Origin: Amphirosellinia nigrospora
Taxonomy: Eukaryota; Ascomycota; Sordariomycetes; Xylariales; Xylariaceae
Direction of reading: 5' to 3'
Assembly: GCA_004123355.1 (NCBI GenBank)
Contig: SCHM01000003.1
Location: 4,669,058 to 4,733,057, forward strand
DNA: 64,000 nucleotides
Shown here piece by piece: positions 36,137 through 49,700 of the stretch (its first letter is position 1; every line of letters begins with the position of its first letter). Below the pieces are notes generated by a model, which saw only the letters and a list, made by a program, of their open reading frames with translations, was not told where the DNA came from and made no database searches. Both the position numbers and the translations under genes were made by a program.

Positions 36137-38673
36137 ATGGCCGGAAGGAAACGCAAGGTTTCTGGTGACCGGCCTGCCAACACGAAAGCGTCAACCTCAT
36201 CGCGGTCATCAAGGTCGACCCGATCGACGCTATCGAGCATTCAACAAAGCGATGTACCCGATATCTATCGCGACATGCTCGTCGAAGCCGAGGTCCGAGC
36301 AGCCTCCTCCACATCAGTTCTCGAGGAGCGACCGACTAAGAGGAAGCGTCCCGGTCAGCGCCGTGACCAAGCAACGCAGAACTCGGCACAATCGCCCGAG
36401 AGGCCGAATCGCAAAGAAGTCGCTGATCCGGAGGAGAGCGCAGACGACGTCGAGTTTGAGGATGTAGCACTCCCTCCTCCTACGATACAGACTGTCTACC
36501 GTGACTCAGATGAAGAAGACGAAGAAGAGGAGGATGAAGAGACCTTCGAAGACGTTGATTTCTCTGTTCATGCATCGGCTGCGGTCGCTGTTCAAAACAC
36601 CCACAAGACCTGGAGCTCGATTTGTCGGCCCGAACTAGAACAACCCCGACGAAGACCGTCGATAGGCGCAAGCCCATCAATGGCGAGGAGAAGGGTCGTC
36701 GCATTGAGATACACAAAACACATCTTCTCTGCTTACTAGCTCATGTAGCTCGCAAGAACAGATGGTGTAACGATCCTCAGGTACAAGACAGTTTGCGGCC
36801 ACTACTAACACAGAAGATGGTCACACAACTAAACCCACCAAGCCACCTAACTCAGTTTGGACGAGCGAACTCGCTGAAAGAAGGCCTGGATGGTGAACAA
36901 CATGTTCAAGCTTAAATTTCGCGTTACAGAACGAGGAATGAGAAGAGCGCTCTGGGCCGAGACGGAAGAGCACCTCCAGGCTGTAATATTTCCTGCCTTC
37001 CCATAACCTACACGACGCTGATTGTTCTTTACAGTACAGTTTACCTACCGATTCAGAAGCGCCTCTGGAGAAATCCGATTTTCGGGAAGCGGCAAAGTCT
37101 CTCAGCGGCTCTCGGGACGTGGGTGCTCAGCTGTACTGTGCCCTTCTACGTGCTGCAGGCGTAGAAGCTAGACTTGTCTGTTCTCTTCAACCCCTCTCTT
37201 TTAATTCGTCCGGCCCATACATGGGAGCTGGCCCTAAAAAGAAACAGAAATTAACGTTGGAAGAGAAATATGGCCAACTATTCAAGCCTGATGATGCTTT
37301 GGATGTATGTACGGACCCGTCTGCTCCCCTCCCGCCCCGGAGGCGACTAGGACACCCCAACGCAGCAGCCTTCAGACTTCCAGAAGTTACCTCAGGCCCC
37401 TCCCGTCAAGTGGCATCTGCGCCCAAAAAGATCCGCGAGTCTTCCTACCCGGTCTACTGGGTCGAGGTTCTCGACGAGGGGCATCAAAAATGGCAACCGA
37501 CGGACCCATTGGTCACAGACTCCTACTGGAAGCCCCAAAAGCTCGAACCACCGGCGTCTGATAGAGAAAACTACATGACATACGTTGTAGGTTTTGAAGA
37601 AAATGGGTCGGCTAAAGATATCACGCGCCGCTATGCGAAGGCATACAATGCAAAAACGAGAAAGATGCGAATTGAAAGCGTTTTTAGTCACGGTGAAAGA
37701 TGGTGGCGCAAGGCGCTTCGAGCATATTCACGAGGTTATAAGAGCGATTTGGACCAGATTGAGGCGAATGAACTCTCCGCAATAGAGGCACGCGAGCCGA
37801 TGCCGCGCAATATTGCCGACTTCAAGGATCATCCCATCTATGCTTTGGAGCGGCATCTGAGGCGACACGAGGTATTAGTGCCGAATGCGTCATCGTCTGG
37901 AACAGTTGGTGCTGGTAGTAAAGGCCCCTGGAAAGGATTTATAGGCGCAGAGATGTTCGGATTGCACGGAGCAGAGATAAGTGGTATCGACTTGGTAGGG
38001 AAGTTCGGGCGGACGAGGTTCCAGTCAAGTTTTTAACGAAACCATCCAAATTACACGAAGATATTTTCAGTGAGGAGGTGCAAGAGTTAGGAGAAGGCGA
38101 GACAAATGGAACGCCCATCTACACGATGGATCAAACGGACGTATACAAAGCGCCACCAGTTGTCAACGGAAAGGTGCCGAAGAATCGGTACGGGAACTTG
38201 GATCTTTATGTGCCTAGCATGGTACCGGAGGGTGGTGCTTATATTGACGATGATTTTGGAGCGCAAGCGGCGTTTATACTGGGTGTTGATTATGCGCCGG
38301 CACTTACCGGCTTCCAATTCAGTGGCAGGAAAGGGACAGCAGTTCTCCGCGGTGTGGTGGTGGCTGCAGAACACGAAGAGGCCGTGAGAGCTGTGATTGA
38401 GGGGATCAAAGATGAAGAGGTGGAGATGGAAAGAGAGAGAAAGAGTCGGCAAGTGCTCAAGATGTGGAGGCTATTTTTGATGAATCTACGAATACGGCAG
38501 CGAATATGGGATGGCGTAGACTCAGCGGATGAAGAAATGGACAATGCTGATTACGTGGAAACTGTGGCTGATGAGGGGGAAATACGGCAAACGAATCAGA
38601 CGACAGTGACGAGGCTAGCGGCGGCGGCTTTGAGATTGACGACGACTATGCGGGCGGTTTCATGATAGAGTAA
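36137..38673 (+). CDS. rad4: Rad4/XPC DNA damage recognition protein
   Basis: Nucleotide-excision-repair lesion sensor, partner of Rad23 and centrin. Starts MAGRKRKVSGDRPANTKAS, with a long acidic disordered leader. The transglutaminase-like core includes THLLCLLAHVARKN, KLKFRVTERGMRRALWAE, then after an intron near 36,985-37,035 the AAKSLSGSRDVGAQLYCALL and AGVEARLVCSLQPL motifs, and YPVYWVEVLDEGHQKWQPTDP. The beta-hairpin domains contain PLERIYRRRDVRIARSRDKWY, shown here only in part across a frame break, then NLDLYVPSMVPEGGAYI and DYAPALTGFQFSGRKGTAVL. The C-terminus is GGGFEIDDDYAGGFMIE with stop at 38,671. Single-base losses at about 36,600 (C run), 37,925-37,928 (C run) and about 38,575 (G run), plus a 2-base loss near 36,890, break the frame. 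Confidence 0.93.
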
Positions 38674-39669
38674 CCAAATCTAGTCAGGGCGAGAAGTGGT
38701 TGTTGGCGTTATGTATACTACAAGTATATACTGTATTCGTATTGTAGCATTGAGACGCGCGGGTTGCACCTAGGCTCCGTGCCTCCTCGGTATCGCGCCT
38801 CTCGGTATCGCTAACCGATCAATGACAAATGGTAAGGCATCTCCTTTAGGCCCCACGCGCCCAGGCACCAGTAATATCAGATCCGTTATCATTAAGGAAT
38901 TAGTGTACTGTTCCATGTCCTGCATACAGCCCTCTAGTCAATAATCGCTACCTAGATACCTAACTTGCCTCCGAGCGATTGCATTCATCTGAACCACAAT
39001 TTGTGGTTTAACAAAAATGTCAACTTACATATCTGTTAATATTCGAAGTATTCGAGAATAAAAGCCAGGACCCACGCAGCTACAAAGGTTGAAGGAAAGC
39101 TGGAAAGCGGAAAGCGTTATGAGTGGCCCGACAGCGAGCTGCACGAGCAGGGTTCACAGCCTCATCGACAGGGATTAGTCGGTCCAGTGAATCTCCGAAG
39201 CGAACCCAAGTCCTGCGTGTCTGGGAATAGAAAAAGATCGGGGCTCGCCCCCAATACCACTCACCTAACCTACCCGATGCTGGCTGTGGACCTTGCCTGC
39301 TTGTGTCCTTGGAAAGAAAGTTGGGCTTGCTTGCTGTCTGTCTGCAAAAAAGCGAAGTCTCTTTGATCCTGTGTATATATAGCATATCCACGTGCATATA
39401 GGTGCGACCGATACATATTCATTTGTATTTCTCCATTCTTGTCTAGCCAAATTTTCGTTTCCCTATTCGTCATTATTTATTCTTTGTCGCCACTTGGTTC
39501 CGTCTATTTTCAATATGGGATATTAATGGTAGTGTCGCGATTGATGGCATTGTAAAGATCACGAGATCATCCCCGCGACAGGACCCCGGATCCCTCGGAT
39601 CTCTGAGGGACTAGTCTACACAACGTCGAAAGTGCGGTACGCGCAACTTGCGTGTGGAAGTGGTCGACG
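38674..39669. other. intergenic rad4-ABC transporter
   Basis: About 1 kb with the rad4 terminator and transporter promoter. Overlapping minus-strand frames at 39080-39473 are unrecognised. TATATATAGC at about 39373 could be a TATA element but is about 300 bases from the start. Confidence 0.5.
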
Positions 39670-42600
39670 ATGGCCTTCCTCCGTCAGACGTGGACATTGA
39701 CGGCCAAGAATCTGAAAATCATCGTCATCCGTCATTCGTTCGCAACTACCATACGAGCCTTCGTTCTTCCCATCATATTAGCTGCGTTCCTAAGTTTCGC
39801 TCGATACATCTTTGTTCCGCCATCCGACTATGGTATCAGCGACTTACACGCCGTGCGATCACTACCAAATGCGCTTCAGCGAGCGTCTTCCGATGGCCGC
39901 ACCACGGTTGCCTTCGTCAACAATGGGTTCGCGCGGGGAGATATTGACCAGGTAATCAATACATTGGCTGATCAGGTTACCAATGCGGGCAAAGATGCCG
40001 TCAAGCTATCGGAGCTGAGCGCCCTCACCTCGACCTGTCGGAGCACATTGCGCGGGAGCTCGAGTTGTTACGGCGCTGTGGTTTTCAACTCTTCGCCTAA
40101 GGAAGGAAAAGGTGGCGTCTGGAACTACACGCTTCGTGCTGACGGCGCCCTCGGTGGAAGGATTTTCGTGGACGAGGATGATAACGACTCGCAAATATAC
40201 ACGCTTCTCTTCAAAGGGCTGTCGATTCCGCTATCGCTGACCTCGGTGCCTCCAACGGTCGAGGTTCTCGTTCTCTCCCTAGCACGACGGAAGAGTACCC
40301 TTTCACTCCCCTGACTAAGGAGGAACGCCAACAAGAAATCCGTCGGCTATATCAGAGTTCCTTGACCAACTTTTTAGCCGTCGCCTTCGTCCTCGTTGTT
40401 ATTGGTGTATGCTATCACATGACAGGTCACATGGCTACTGAAAGAGAAATAGGCATGTCCCAGCTTCTGGATGCTATGATGCCGACCAAGTATCTTTGGC
40501 AAGCCCAAGTCGCGAGGCTCCTATCCCATCATTTGTCTTTCTCGATTGTACCTACCCGGATGGGTGATTGGCTCTATCATAATTGCGCGAGGTGTCTGGG
40601 CGCACACGAACGTTGCTATTGTGCTCATATACTTCATACTTGCAGGTCTTGCCTTCACCTCACTATCGATTCTCGGCGCGGCCTTTTTCAAAAGGGCTCA
40701 ACTTTCTGGCGTTGTCACAACCATCGTATACATTTTACTGTCCATTCTTGCACAGACTTTAACCTCACCAAATACTGCAACAGTTGCCGTACTTAGTCTG
40801 CTCTTTGCGCCATGCAATTTCGTCTGGTATATGACTTGGATAGCGCGATGGGAACGAAAGGAGCTGCCCGCAGACCTCGCTCACACCCCACCTGACAATC
40901 CGTGGACTCTGCCAGGTATCGTCTTCTGGATATTTCTGATTATTCAGATAATTGTGTATCCCATTCTTGGCGCCTACCTGGAGCGAGTTTTCCATGGGAC
41001 AACTACTAAGGGGCGTACTATTCTACGTGGGCAAGCGGCAGAAACGGCTCCTCAGGATGCTGTTCGCCTTGACGGTTTTACCAAAATCTACAAGCCAAAC
41101 GCCATACGCCGCCTATTCTCTTTCATTTCAAAGCCCAAGGACAATGTCGTGGCTGTTGACAATTTGTCAATGAATGCTGGAAGAGGTCAGATTCTCGCGC
41201 TACTCGGCGCAAATGGTAGTGGAAAGAGTACAACGCTTGATTCCATTGCTGGCATCAGCAAACTGACGAGTGGTAACATCACCATTGATGGTACCGGCGG
41301 ATTGGGTATTGCCCCTCAGAAGAACGTCCTTTGGACGAGCTGACTGTACAGGAGCACATTCACATCTTCAATCGGTTAAAATCACCTAATAATACAGCTT
41401 CAAAGGAAGAGATTCGGGACCTCGTCAACGCTGGATCTTACGATGAAGATCGATCCAAGTCGAAGACCCTCTCAGGCGGACAGAAACGAAAGCTGCAACT
41501 CGGCATGATGTTAACAGGTGGCAGTGCTGTGTGCTGCGTTGACGAAGTCTCGTCCGGTATCGACCCTTATCTCGTCGGAAAATATGGACATCTTACTCGC
41601 AGAGCGTGGTAAACGAACAATCATTCTTACCACCCACTTTCTCGATGAAGCGGACTTACTTGCAGACCATTGCAATTCTTTCTAAGGGTACGCTCCGAGC
41701 TCAGGGTTCATCTGTCGAGCTCAAGGATCGGCTTGGTGCTGGTTATCGCATCCATGTCTTCAATGCTAGAGATATCCAGGAGTCGCCCGAGGTCCAAGGA
41801 GTCAAGAAAGTGGTGTCCTTTGACGTGATTAGTTACTTAGCACCCTCATCGAGTCTCGCTGCGCAAGTGATACGCGAGTTAGAAATCGCAGGTATCTCCG
41901 ACTACAAGTTCTCCAGCCCAACTATCGAAGACGTGTTCTTGCAGGTTGCTGAAGAAGTTAAAAATGAGAGTGCCAAGACTCATACCCCCGATTCGACCAA
42001 CGAAAAGCAAATTGCAGTGCAAGACATCCGTGCCGTCGGTGACGAAGCTGAGAAGGACAAACTGGAGCTCCTCTCAGGTCGACCCATCGGCTTCTTTAGA
42101 CAGACCTGGGTGCTTCTTCTAAAACGTTGCACTGTCTTCAAAGCCAGTTGGTTTCCCTATGCTGCCGCTTTGCTTATCCCGATTATCGCCGCTGCCCTGA
42201 CATCTCTCTTTGTCAAAGGTCAAGCACCAGCTGGCTGCCGACCTTCTAATGATCGCGCTGCTGGCTCTGATTCGGACTACGTGAACCTGTTCAACGATTT
42301 GTACCTAGTTTCCGGTCCATCTGCGGACTTGAACCCAACCACACTACTCAATTTATTCACACCCGTTTTCTCTAGCATGGGTAACGGATCATCCGACGGG
42401 CAAAGCCCGTTATCCAGTCTCGCTCAAGCTCTGCACCCTGTCGACACTTTCTCCGACTTCAACAATTTTATCATACAGAATCGCAAAAACGTCACACCAG
42501 CCGGATGGTGGCTCGGAGACAATAATTCTCCCGCCACGGTCGCCTATGTTGCGGACTTCGGCAGCGTATATACTTCGGTCTTTGGCCAGAATGCTCTTAA

Positions 42601-44621
42601 CATTCTACTGTCTAATACGAGCATAGCCACGTCATTCGCCCCTTTCACTACCCCTTTTGTACCTGGCACAGGCAATTCCCTCCAGCTTCTGACATACCTT
42701 TCTCTAAGTTTGGCTGCGTACCCTGCATTCTTCGGCCTCTATCCAAATGTGGAACGTCGGCGAAATGTTCGTGGCCTTCAATATTCCAATGGTGTGCGCT
42801 CCCTGCCACTTTGGTTTGCATATACTCTATTTGACTTCGTCATTGTCCTCGTTTCTTCAGCCGTCGTCACCGCCATTTTCGCAGCAGTATCAAATGTCTG
42901 GTACCATATTGATTATATTTTCCTAATTCTTTTCCTCTACGGTCTCGCATCAATCTTACTTTCATACGTGATCTCACTTTTCAGCAGCAATCAGTTATCG
43001 ACATATGCGTTCTCCGCCGCTGGACAGGCCGTGGGGTTCTTGGTCTACTTAATTGCGTATCTATCGGTGCAGACATTCGCGCCTATTACGCAAATCGACT
43101 CGTCTTTATTGGTTGTCCACTTCGTCGTCTCGGCCTTCGTGCCGATCGGAAGTGTTGTCCGTGCACTATTCATAGCGCTCAATTTGTTCTCGACGACCTG
43201 CGACGGCGAGGAGCTTCGCAGTAATCCTGGATCAATCCTTGCGTATGGAGGTCCTATTCTATATCTCATCTTGCAATCACTTTTCTTGTTTGGTGTCCTG
43301 CTCTGGTATGACAGCGGTGCCGGTACAACACTAATTAACCGACTCACTCAACGACGTGTCAAGACCAATGCCGATGGTAACACTTCCGATGAAGAAATTG
43401 CGAACGAACTTGCGCGCGTCACGAGCAGCCCCAATGACACAGACGGACTTCGCGTCACGCATTTAACCAAGTCATTCGGGAAGTTCACAGCTGTGGATAA
43501 TGTCACATTCGGTGTTCAACATGGCGAAGTTTTTGCTCGTAAGCGTTATCTAATTATTATCATGAAGCACCTAAAAAAGGGTTCTCGACCATTTCAGAAG
43601 CTAACTTCTAATTTCACCAGTGCTTGGGCCTAATGGAGCGGGTAAATCGACAACAATTTCTCTGATCAGAGGTGATCTTCAGCCAAGTCTTAACGGAGGT
43701 GATGTGCTTGTAGAAGATACTTCTGTCGTTCATCAACGTGCTGCAGCTCGATCGCATCTCGGTGTCTGCCCCCAATTTGATGCCATCGATTCGATGACAG
43801 TTCTAGAGCACTTGAGGTTCTATGCTCGCATACGGGGTATTCCAGATATCGAGCACAACGTACAAGCAGTTGTTCGCGCCGTCGGTCTCGAAGCTTTCAC
43901 GACCCGCATGCGGCGAATGCTCTGTCCGGCGGCAACAAGAGGAAGCTATCCCTCGGCATTGCTCTCATGGGTAACCCTAGTGTGGTGTTGTTAGACGAGC
44001 CATCTTCCGGGCTGGACGCGGCGGCCAAGCGAATCATGTGGAGGACTTTGAGCTCCATCGTACCAGGCCGCTCTATCCTGCTCACCACCCACAGCATGGA
44101 GGAAGCTGACGCGCTCGCAAGCCGGGCCGGTATCCTCGCCAAGAGGATGCTGGCCATGGCACGATCGATAATCTACGCGAACGCTTCGGCGACGCGATCC
44201 ATGTGCATCTCGTCAGCAAATCGGCGCCGCACTCGACGGATGAGGAAATGGAGCGCATGCGCCAGTGGGTGCTCAAGACCATCCCAGACTCCGAGATCGA
44301 AACCAAACGTACCACGGCCAAATGCGCTTCTCGGTCCCGGGCAGCGCCATCGCCGGTCGTGAGACGGCGAGCGGCAGCGCCGTGGGACGGTTGGTCATCA
44401 TGCTCGAGGAGCAGAAGGAGGCCCTCGGCATCGAGCACTACTCGTGCACGCCGACGACGCTCGACCAGGTCTTCCTGACCATTGTCGGCCGCCATAACGT
44501 GCAAGAGGAGGGGTACACTGAGAAAAAGGAGAAAGAAATCTTGGTGGAAGAAGAACTGATTAGACAGAAGGGGGCATCGGGTGCATATAGATGGCGGTAC
44601 AGAGTGGGTGGTATGCTTTAG
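39670..44621 (+). CDS. ABCA-type full ABC transporter
   Basis: Full-size (about 1,600-residue) transporter of the ABCA subfamily, proteins that move lipids or export compounds. Starts MAFLRQTWTLTAKNLKI at 39,670, followed by a membrane segment and a large loop, as in ABCA half-molecules. TM block 1 covers about 40,360-40,960. NBD1 has GANGSGKST (41,209), LSGGQKRKL (41,470) and DEVSSGIDP (41,540). TM block 2 lies at about 42,720-43,300. NBD2 is split by an 82-nt intron (43,539-43,620) and has GPNGAGKST, the Q-loop QFDAIDSM, LSGGNKRKL (about 43,920), VVLLDEPSSGLD (about 43,980) and TTHSMEEAD. Missing single bases at about 40,212, 41,333, 41,564, 41,586, 43,910, 44,158 and 44,305, and a 2-base loss near 41,668, account for most breaks. 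Both ATPase sites are complete in motif. Confidence 0.93.
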
Positions 44622-46734
44622 TTGTCTTTCATCGACACTGGTCGAGCATAGGCGTTGAGGACGGGCATATTTACTAATATAGAATTCCTTGACGTAAAAA
44701 TATGTTTTCTATTTTTTTCATCTTCGTGTATGAGTATGCGGAATGCTCGATGGCTGGGATGGTTCTACTATAGCAACAAGGAGTCAATTTCCTTTTCGTA
44801 CTTTTTAAATCAGGGGATAGGCGTCTTGTCAGATGGATCGTCGTAGTTTTATATTCTAGGTGCATTATATGAAGCCTATACCCGTGGACGTTTGATCCTT
44901 ATAACATCGATTGATTGAGTCGTCCCCTTTTGGTTCAAATCTTCACTTATCGGCGAAATTATGATTCAGCTTGTTAAGTGTATGGATTTCATAACGATGT
45001 ACTGATTTCAGGGTCTGTGTATAGGTAGGGTATAGACATTTATTGTTGCACGAAGGTCTGAAGCTCTATATGACTATATATGTGTCAGTCTGTTTACCCC
45101 TGTGTGCCTAGGCCCGCGTTCCTGGCAATTGGTGTTAGCTTTGACAGTCACTTCAAGAAAATGACCACGAGGTCAGCTGTGAGGATCATCAAGTGCCACA
45201 GGGATTATCCACAGAAACTATGGGCCATAGGGTCACTAGCCACCTAAAGTCACAGATGGCCGAGTAGATTTCACTCCTCCCTTACGAGGCCCGAAGCATA
45301 CAGAAGGATATAAAAGGATTGCTGTTCGAAATAGCGCCGTGTAGTACAGTTTCCTGTCGAGGAAGTCTAGGGCTGGAGGTCCTACAAGGCATAGGCCCCA
45401 GGGTGATTATTAGCTGAATGGAATCCTAAGTTCCGATCATTTGAGCGCAAGCCGTTATCATGTCGGGCGTATAAGTCTATAATGCGACAGCATGCCATCT
45501 ACCTACCGTCGTGACCGGAATTTCGTCAGAATGCTTTAATCATTATGTATTCAATTAGAAATGCAGATATATATTGAACGCATATTGTTGCGTAAATGGA
45601 CCCAAATACCATCATAGACTGAACATATATCTCATAGGGTAATTTTCATGTGACAGCTCCCAGCCACACCAACCATTCAGGTGGGTCAGGTGACCTAGGA
45701 GCAAATTAATCCATCTTTCTTGCCCGACGGAGAGAGTGAATCGCTTTGAAGATGTTCGATCATGGGGCTAAATCTTCAGAGGTTATATTTGACATAACTC
45801 AACTGACCGACTGTATCTTCTGCAAAACTCTTAATGGGGGCAGCAATTCATTGAGACGTTTGTGATAGGGCGATGACTGCTCAACATATAAATGATAACC
45901 GCTTAGGACACGGCGTTAGAGCACGATATTCGGCGTCCTACCCAAATCTCCTTGTACTATTTCTGAATACTTATGGTTATTCTAGAACGGCACCCACTCT
46001 ATCCCCCAAGTCTCTTCCCTGTCCGCCCTACGGCTAGTGGATATGTCATGTCAACTAAGTTAAAGTTTGCAGCAATAGAGTTCAAACGGTCTATGGTCTA
46101 GCCCCCGCTTCCAATTATACGCCAAAAGAAGGCTGTTGAAGTATGCTTCACCTTTCGTCAAGCATACATACTCGGACTCTGTTGATCTGAAGCCGACTCG
46201 ACTTTGACGAGAAGTTGATCGTGTAAGCTGAAACTTGGTCAACCAGACGTACGAAAATAGGACAGAGAAAATGGGACAAATGCGATAGTTCTCTAATAAC
46301 ACAGACATCAGAATCATAATGTAGACATGTATATGTCATTTCTAGGTAGGTTGACTCATGGACGAAGAGTGGACCGGCTAGGCATCAGTGAGTACACCAT
46401 ACATAATAGTTAGTGTGGCTTACAGAGATATACTATAGCTAGAAACAAAGCTAATATAGATGAGAACGTGGATATCGGATAATCAAGCATGGCACTTTTA
46501 CTAAAGATGCAAAGGCTTATTATTCTCGTGTGGCCCACCAGCACATGGCAAACTTCGTGCATTCCGAATACCGATCATGCTTCTCGAAACCAGTCCAGGC
46601 AGGAACAACTTCTGCTCTATCGCCAGTGCTCAAGGCTTCAGTTATCTGTTATTCAGAAGAATTGTGCTCCCAGTTTTCCATCTTCCGAAAAAGCATCCAT
46701 TTAGGCATCTGTTCTCTGTCCCGACATCATAACT
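44622..46734. other. gene-poor region with a copia relic
   Basis: About 2.1 kb between transporter and kinase. Apart from the retroelement relic at 46,060-46,320 I see no gene. The composition is somewhat A+T-rich but not of the RIP-block kind. Confidence 0.5.
46060..46320 (-). mobile_element. Ty1/copia RNase H relic
   Basis: The minus-strand frame contains TSRQSRVGFRSTESEYVCLT followed by KGEAYFNSLLL. This matches the copia-type polyprotein RNase H block, where a K/R-Q-x-V-x-x-S-S-T-E-x-E-Y motif carries a catalytic Glu. Only about 85 codons remain; no integrase, reverse transcriptase or LTR is recognisable around it. An old fragment, identified by motif only. Confidence 0.55.
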
Positions 46735-49700
46735 ATGGCCAGTGGAGGGATATCAGAATCGGCGAGGGAACGGGAAACATTTAGGTTAGTTCATTTTTCT
46801 GGTTACTTGGTAGTTTCTGTTTATAGAGCCATTATGAACTAAGTGCGTCTCAATAGACACGACCCGACATTGTTGTCAGATATTAAATACAACGATACGG
46901 GCAAGCTAATATCTACCCTGGATCTTCCTGCCACAGCGGATCCGATCTTAAACGCACTCGCGCAACTGGGAGTCTGTCGCACAGGAGCTTCCCGGGCATT
47001 TATATCTCTTTTCGATCAAGCACATCAATATATAATCGCAGAAGCTACTCAAACGTCATCTTTACGTTATGATCCCCAAAATGAAGAATCTCCTTATGAG
47101 CCATTTTGGCTCCGAGGGACAGCTATCCCACGACATAATGGAATATGTCAACGATTTCTAAATACGATGAAATGCATTGAAGATGGTGGGGATACGGGGT
47201 TGCCTATTCATGTGATTCCTGACATTCGCACGGATCCTCAAATATCAAAAGATACTTGTATCTTGCTAGGATCTCCCGCCGTTGGTTACGCTGCCGTGCC
47301 CATTCGAAGCCGGAATGGGGTCGACTTTGGCGAGTATTGTCTCGTGACGCAAGACCCTATACATAAAGATCAATGGTGCGGCGCAAACTCGAGACTCCTT
47401 CGAGAGATTTCCCAATCCGTATTAGATCATTTACTGTCAAAAGCCTCGGATCTTGAGAAGGAAAGGGCTGAAAAGAAAACTAAGGGCATTGGGTCATTCG
47501 TGGAACAGAGATCGACCTTATCGGGTTCGCAAGATACTCCATCCCCCAATACAGACAACGACAAACCTGTCGTACAGCACGCAGCCAACACCAGAGATGA
47601 CGGCACGTAGTAGTGGAGATATAAGCCCAAAATTCTTGCAGTCGAATCCACAACTATTTCGATCGCCGATAACCCTAGCCAGCTAGCATGTAAGGAGAGC
47701 ATCCAGCAGGTTACAGCAAATCACCCAGCGGATCGCTAGACGTTAATCCGCCTCAAACAATCTTACCATCGCAGAAGAAATCAGCCCCAATAGAAACAGA
47801 CCCCTTTGTTATAGTCTTTTCCAAGGCAGCAGCTATTATTCGGGAGAGTATTGATGCAGACGGCGTGGCTTTCTTCGATGCTTGTGCGGGTGCGTTTGAT
47901 TGCTCAAGTCGAAAGTTCACAGGAGGCGATGCGTCGAAATACGCATCATCTCAGGAAGAGTCGTGGAGTAGTGAAGAAACGGATGCCGAATTAAACGGCA
48001 CGAGTAACGATATCCATGTCATAGCCTCTTCAACGTCGAAGTCTTCTGTGGCAAAGAGCGACATCCATCATTCGGACCAGAGGAGAATGTCCTTCAAAGC
48101 TTTGTCAACCCTTGTACGGCGCTATCCTCAAGGTGCTATCTTCGACTATGACGATGAGGGCAAGCTGCAGCCTAATAACTCCTCAGACAGCAAAAGCCAA
48201 CCGACTGCTAGCACGACAGGCAAAAGTCCCGTTGGCTAAAAAGCGTACGCTTTCGTTCCTAGGGAACCTTGGAAACGAGGTATCAAAGTCTTTTCCAAAA
48301 GCTCGAAGCGTGGCTTTCGTCCCCGTCTGGGATCAAATCAAAAGAGATGGTGCGCCGGCTGCTTTGCGTACACTCACGACAAAACACGGTTTTTCTGTAA
48401 ACAAGGCGACGTAAGCTACCTTCAGGCGTTCGCTACGTTGGCAATGGCCGAAATTGCCAGCTTCGAAACGCATCTTACAAGCCAAGCTCAGTCGGATGTC
48501 TTAGGTTCACTATCCCACGAACTACGCTCGCCTCTTCATGGTATCATCCTTGGTGTTGAGTTCCTCGCTGACACGCCACTGAGCGTTTTCCAAGGCAACC
48601 TGCTACACATTCTTGAAACTTGCGGAAGAACCCTCTCAGATACAATTGATCACTTACTATACTATGCCAAAGTCAATAATTTACCTCGTCGGGGAAAAAC
48701 CCGGGTTCCAGGACCCGGGGACTTCGCAAAGAGATGAATTACACAGTGAAAAGCATTACCGCGCCCGTGCAAGTCGATGTTTTGATGGAAGAAGTCACAG
48801 AAAGTGTATTCGCCGGATTTAACTTTCAGCGTATGTCCGTCGGCCAGCTAGAGCGAGATCAGCGTCAATATCACGCAGATACACGTGCGATTCGGTTGAG
48901 CGACAACTTGCAAGCCGCGGAGGATCTTGGTCACCTGCTAGAGGAAGCTTGCGAGTTGGGTATTCCTTCCAAAAATCTCGTGATTGACCTAGCCATCGAT
49001 TCCAGCCACTCTCACTACTATCATACAATTAGTGGTGCTATCCGAAGGATTGTGATGAATTTATTTGGAAACTCTTTGAAATTTACCTCCTCTGGGAGTA
49101 TCAGAGTCGCACTTTCTCAGGAATCTTTCCACAGCAAGAAACTTCGCAACACAAACCTTCGCTGTGCTAAGATAGTCGTTTCCGACACGGGAAAAGGCAT
49201 AACTAAAGACTTTCTGGTAAATCACCTTTTCCAGGAATTTCAGCAAGAATATAACATTAGCCCAGGGCTTGGGCTCGGCTTAAGCGTAGTACAAAAAATC
49301 GTTTCATCTTTGAAAGGCAAAGTATCGATAGAGAGTCAAGTCGGTGTTGGGACCACGGCAACAGTTCTGCTACCGTTACAGCCCATAACTACTCCGTCTG
49401 TACCTCCAGAGACTCCAGGGGTTGAACCAAACGATTACGAAGAACAGAGACGGCAAGTTAAGGGGCTCCGAGTATGCCTTGTTGGCTTCGACGTGCCGTT
49501 ACGTCTTCCGAATATTCAAAACCAAGCTGACGATTACCGATCCATATTTGGAGTGTGTCGGAAGGACCTGGCCATGGAAGTTATTTCAACAGCCCAAGCT
49601 AGAGATTTAGCACCCGATATTGTTCTCTGTGAAGAGGAAGCGTTATATGATCCGTTCCTAAAAAGAAGTGGAATATGCAGAACACCGCATGTCGTCGTTT

